NCBI RefSeq assembly: GCF_937920985.1
Contig: NZ_CALDXR010000043.1
Coordinates: 59,135 to 123,134 of the forward strand
Origin: an uncultured Phascolarctobacterium sp.
GTDB taxonomy: Bacteria > Bacillota > Negativicutes > Acidaminococcales > Acidaminococcaceae
Length of the DNA stretch: 64,000 nt
Reading direction: 5' to 3'
Shown here: piece after piece, positions 63,924 through 64,000 of the stretch
Layout: the number at the start of each line of letters is the position of its first letter
Numbering within the stretch: the first letter of the stretch is position 1
The notes under the pieces: generated by a model
The model's database searches: none
Seen by the model: the letters and a program-made list of their open reading frames with translations, nothing else
Told to the model about the DNA's origin: nothing
Program-made: the position numbers and the translations under genes

Positions 63924-64000
63924 GATGGCGGCGGATAAGGCGCCGTCTGCGGCTTCACCGCTCCTCGACGTACTAAAAGTACGCCGTCGTCGCGCTTCAA
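63924..64000 (+). other. Edge region with nested inverted repeats
   Basis: After the ATPase stop there are GC-rich pairs (GGCGGCGGAT..., GCGCCGTC) and CGACGTACT-AAA-AGTACGCCGTCG (about 63966-63989). No gene can be called before the window ends. The GTACT/AGTAC hairpin recalls that at 56730-56760. Confidence 0.4.

Overview
The window looks like chromosome of a succinate-fermenting, diderm (outer-membrane) Firmicute of the Negativicutes. A Phascolarctobacterium-like member of the Acidaminococcaceae is my best guess, by inference only. The main support is a complete succinate-to-propionate operon with a sodium-pumping methylmalonyl-CoA decarboxylase. It sits beside an anaerobic trimeric [FeFe] hydrogenase cluster, Firmicute-style T-box leaders, and a TonB-dependent outer-membrane receptor ending in Phe. 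No rRNA, tRNA or CRISPR array was found.

Layout. (1) 1-15710: an AT-rich surface polysaccharide locus. It has glycosyltransferases, three ATP-grasp ligases, two PLP aminotransferase-fold proteins, two acyltransferases and the dTDP-L-rhamnose genes rmlACBD. It shows decay and mosaicism: a graveyard at 7863-8323 with remnants of rmlB and of the first gene, two genes broken by single-base slips, and three G7 tracts inside reading frames. (2) 15711-20650: an accessory island with an IS30-type transposase remnant, an AAA/TOPRIM-like ATPase paired with a D12-class adenine methylase, and a Fic protein preceded by four 41-bp hairpin repeats. (3) 20800-23524: a T-box-controlled metA-metY methionine operon. 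(4) 23641-28601: a type III-like restriction-modification pair in res-mod order, with an AT-rich patch where the target recognition domain should lie. (5) 28766-37257: a hydrogenase operon including HydC, HydB and HydA subunits plus DRTGG, HATPase, PHP and hydrogenase-like Fe-S accessory proteins.

(6) 37681-46806: the propionate module. CoA transferase, split B12-dependent methylmalonyl-CoA mutase, MeaB, epimerase and the MmdA, D, C, B decarboxylase together turn succinate into propionyl-CoA while pumping Na+. Its codon use is strongly biased, as expected for very high expression. A chain of small hairpins lies between the first two genes. (7) 46971-55527: an SbmA/BacA-like ABC protein, an FprA flavodiiron protein, a YbjN-like protein, a yybP-ykoY (Mn2+) riboswitch with a P-type cation ATPase, a cluster of DnaA boxes, and a T-box-controlled leuA. 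(8) 55900-63923: HicAB toxin-antitoxin, then a cobalamin-riboswitch operon for a small exported protein and a TonB-dependent receptor. Next come a type III (RNA-antitoxin) CptIN-like toxin-antitoxin system on the minus strand and a BtuFCD/FecBCD-type ABC importer.

The biology connects. B12 is needed by the mutase of the propionate module, and its likely outer-membrane receptor is riboswitch-controlled. The best promoter candidate for that receptor has a poly-G tract in its -35/-10 spacer, predicting on/off phase variation. With the G7 tracts in the polysaccharide genes, the window suggests a cell surface under contingency control. All assignments are by reading the sequence; no searches were run.
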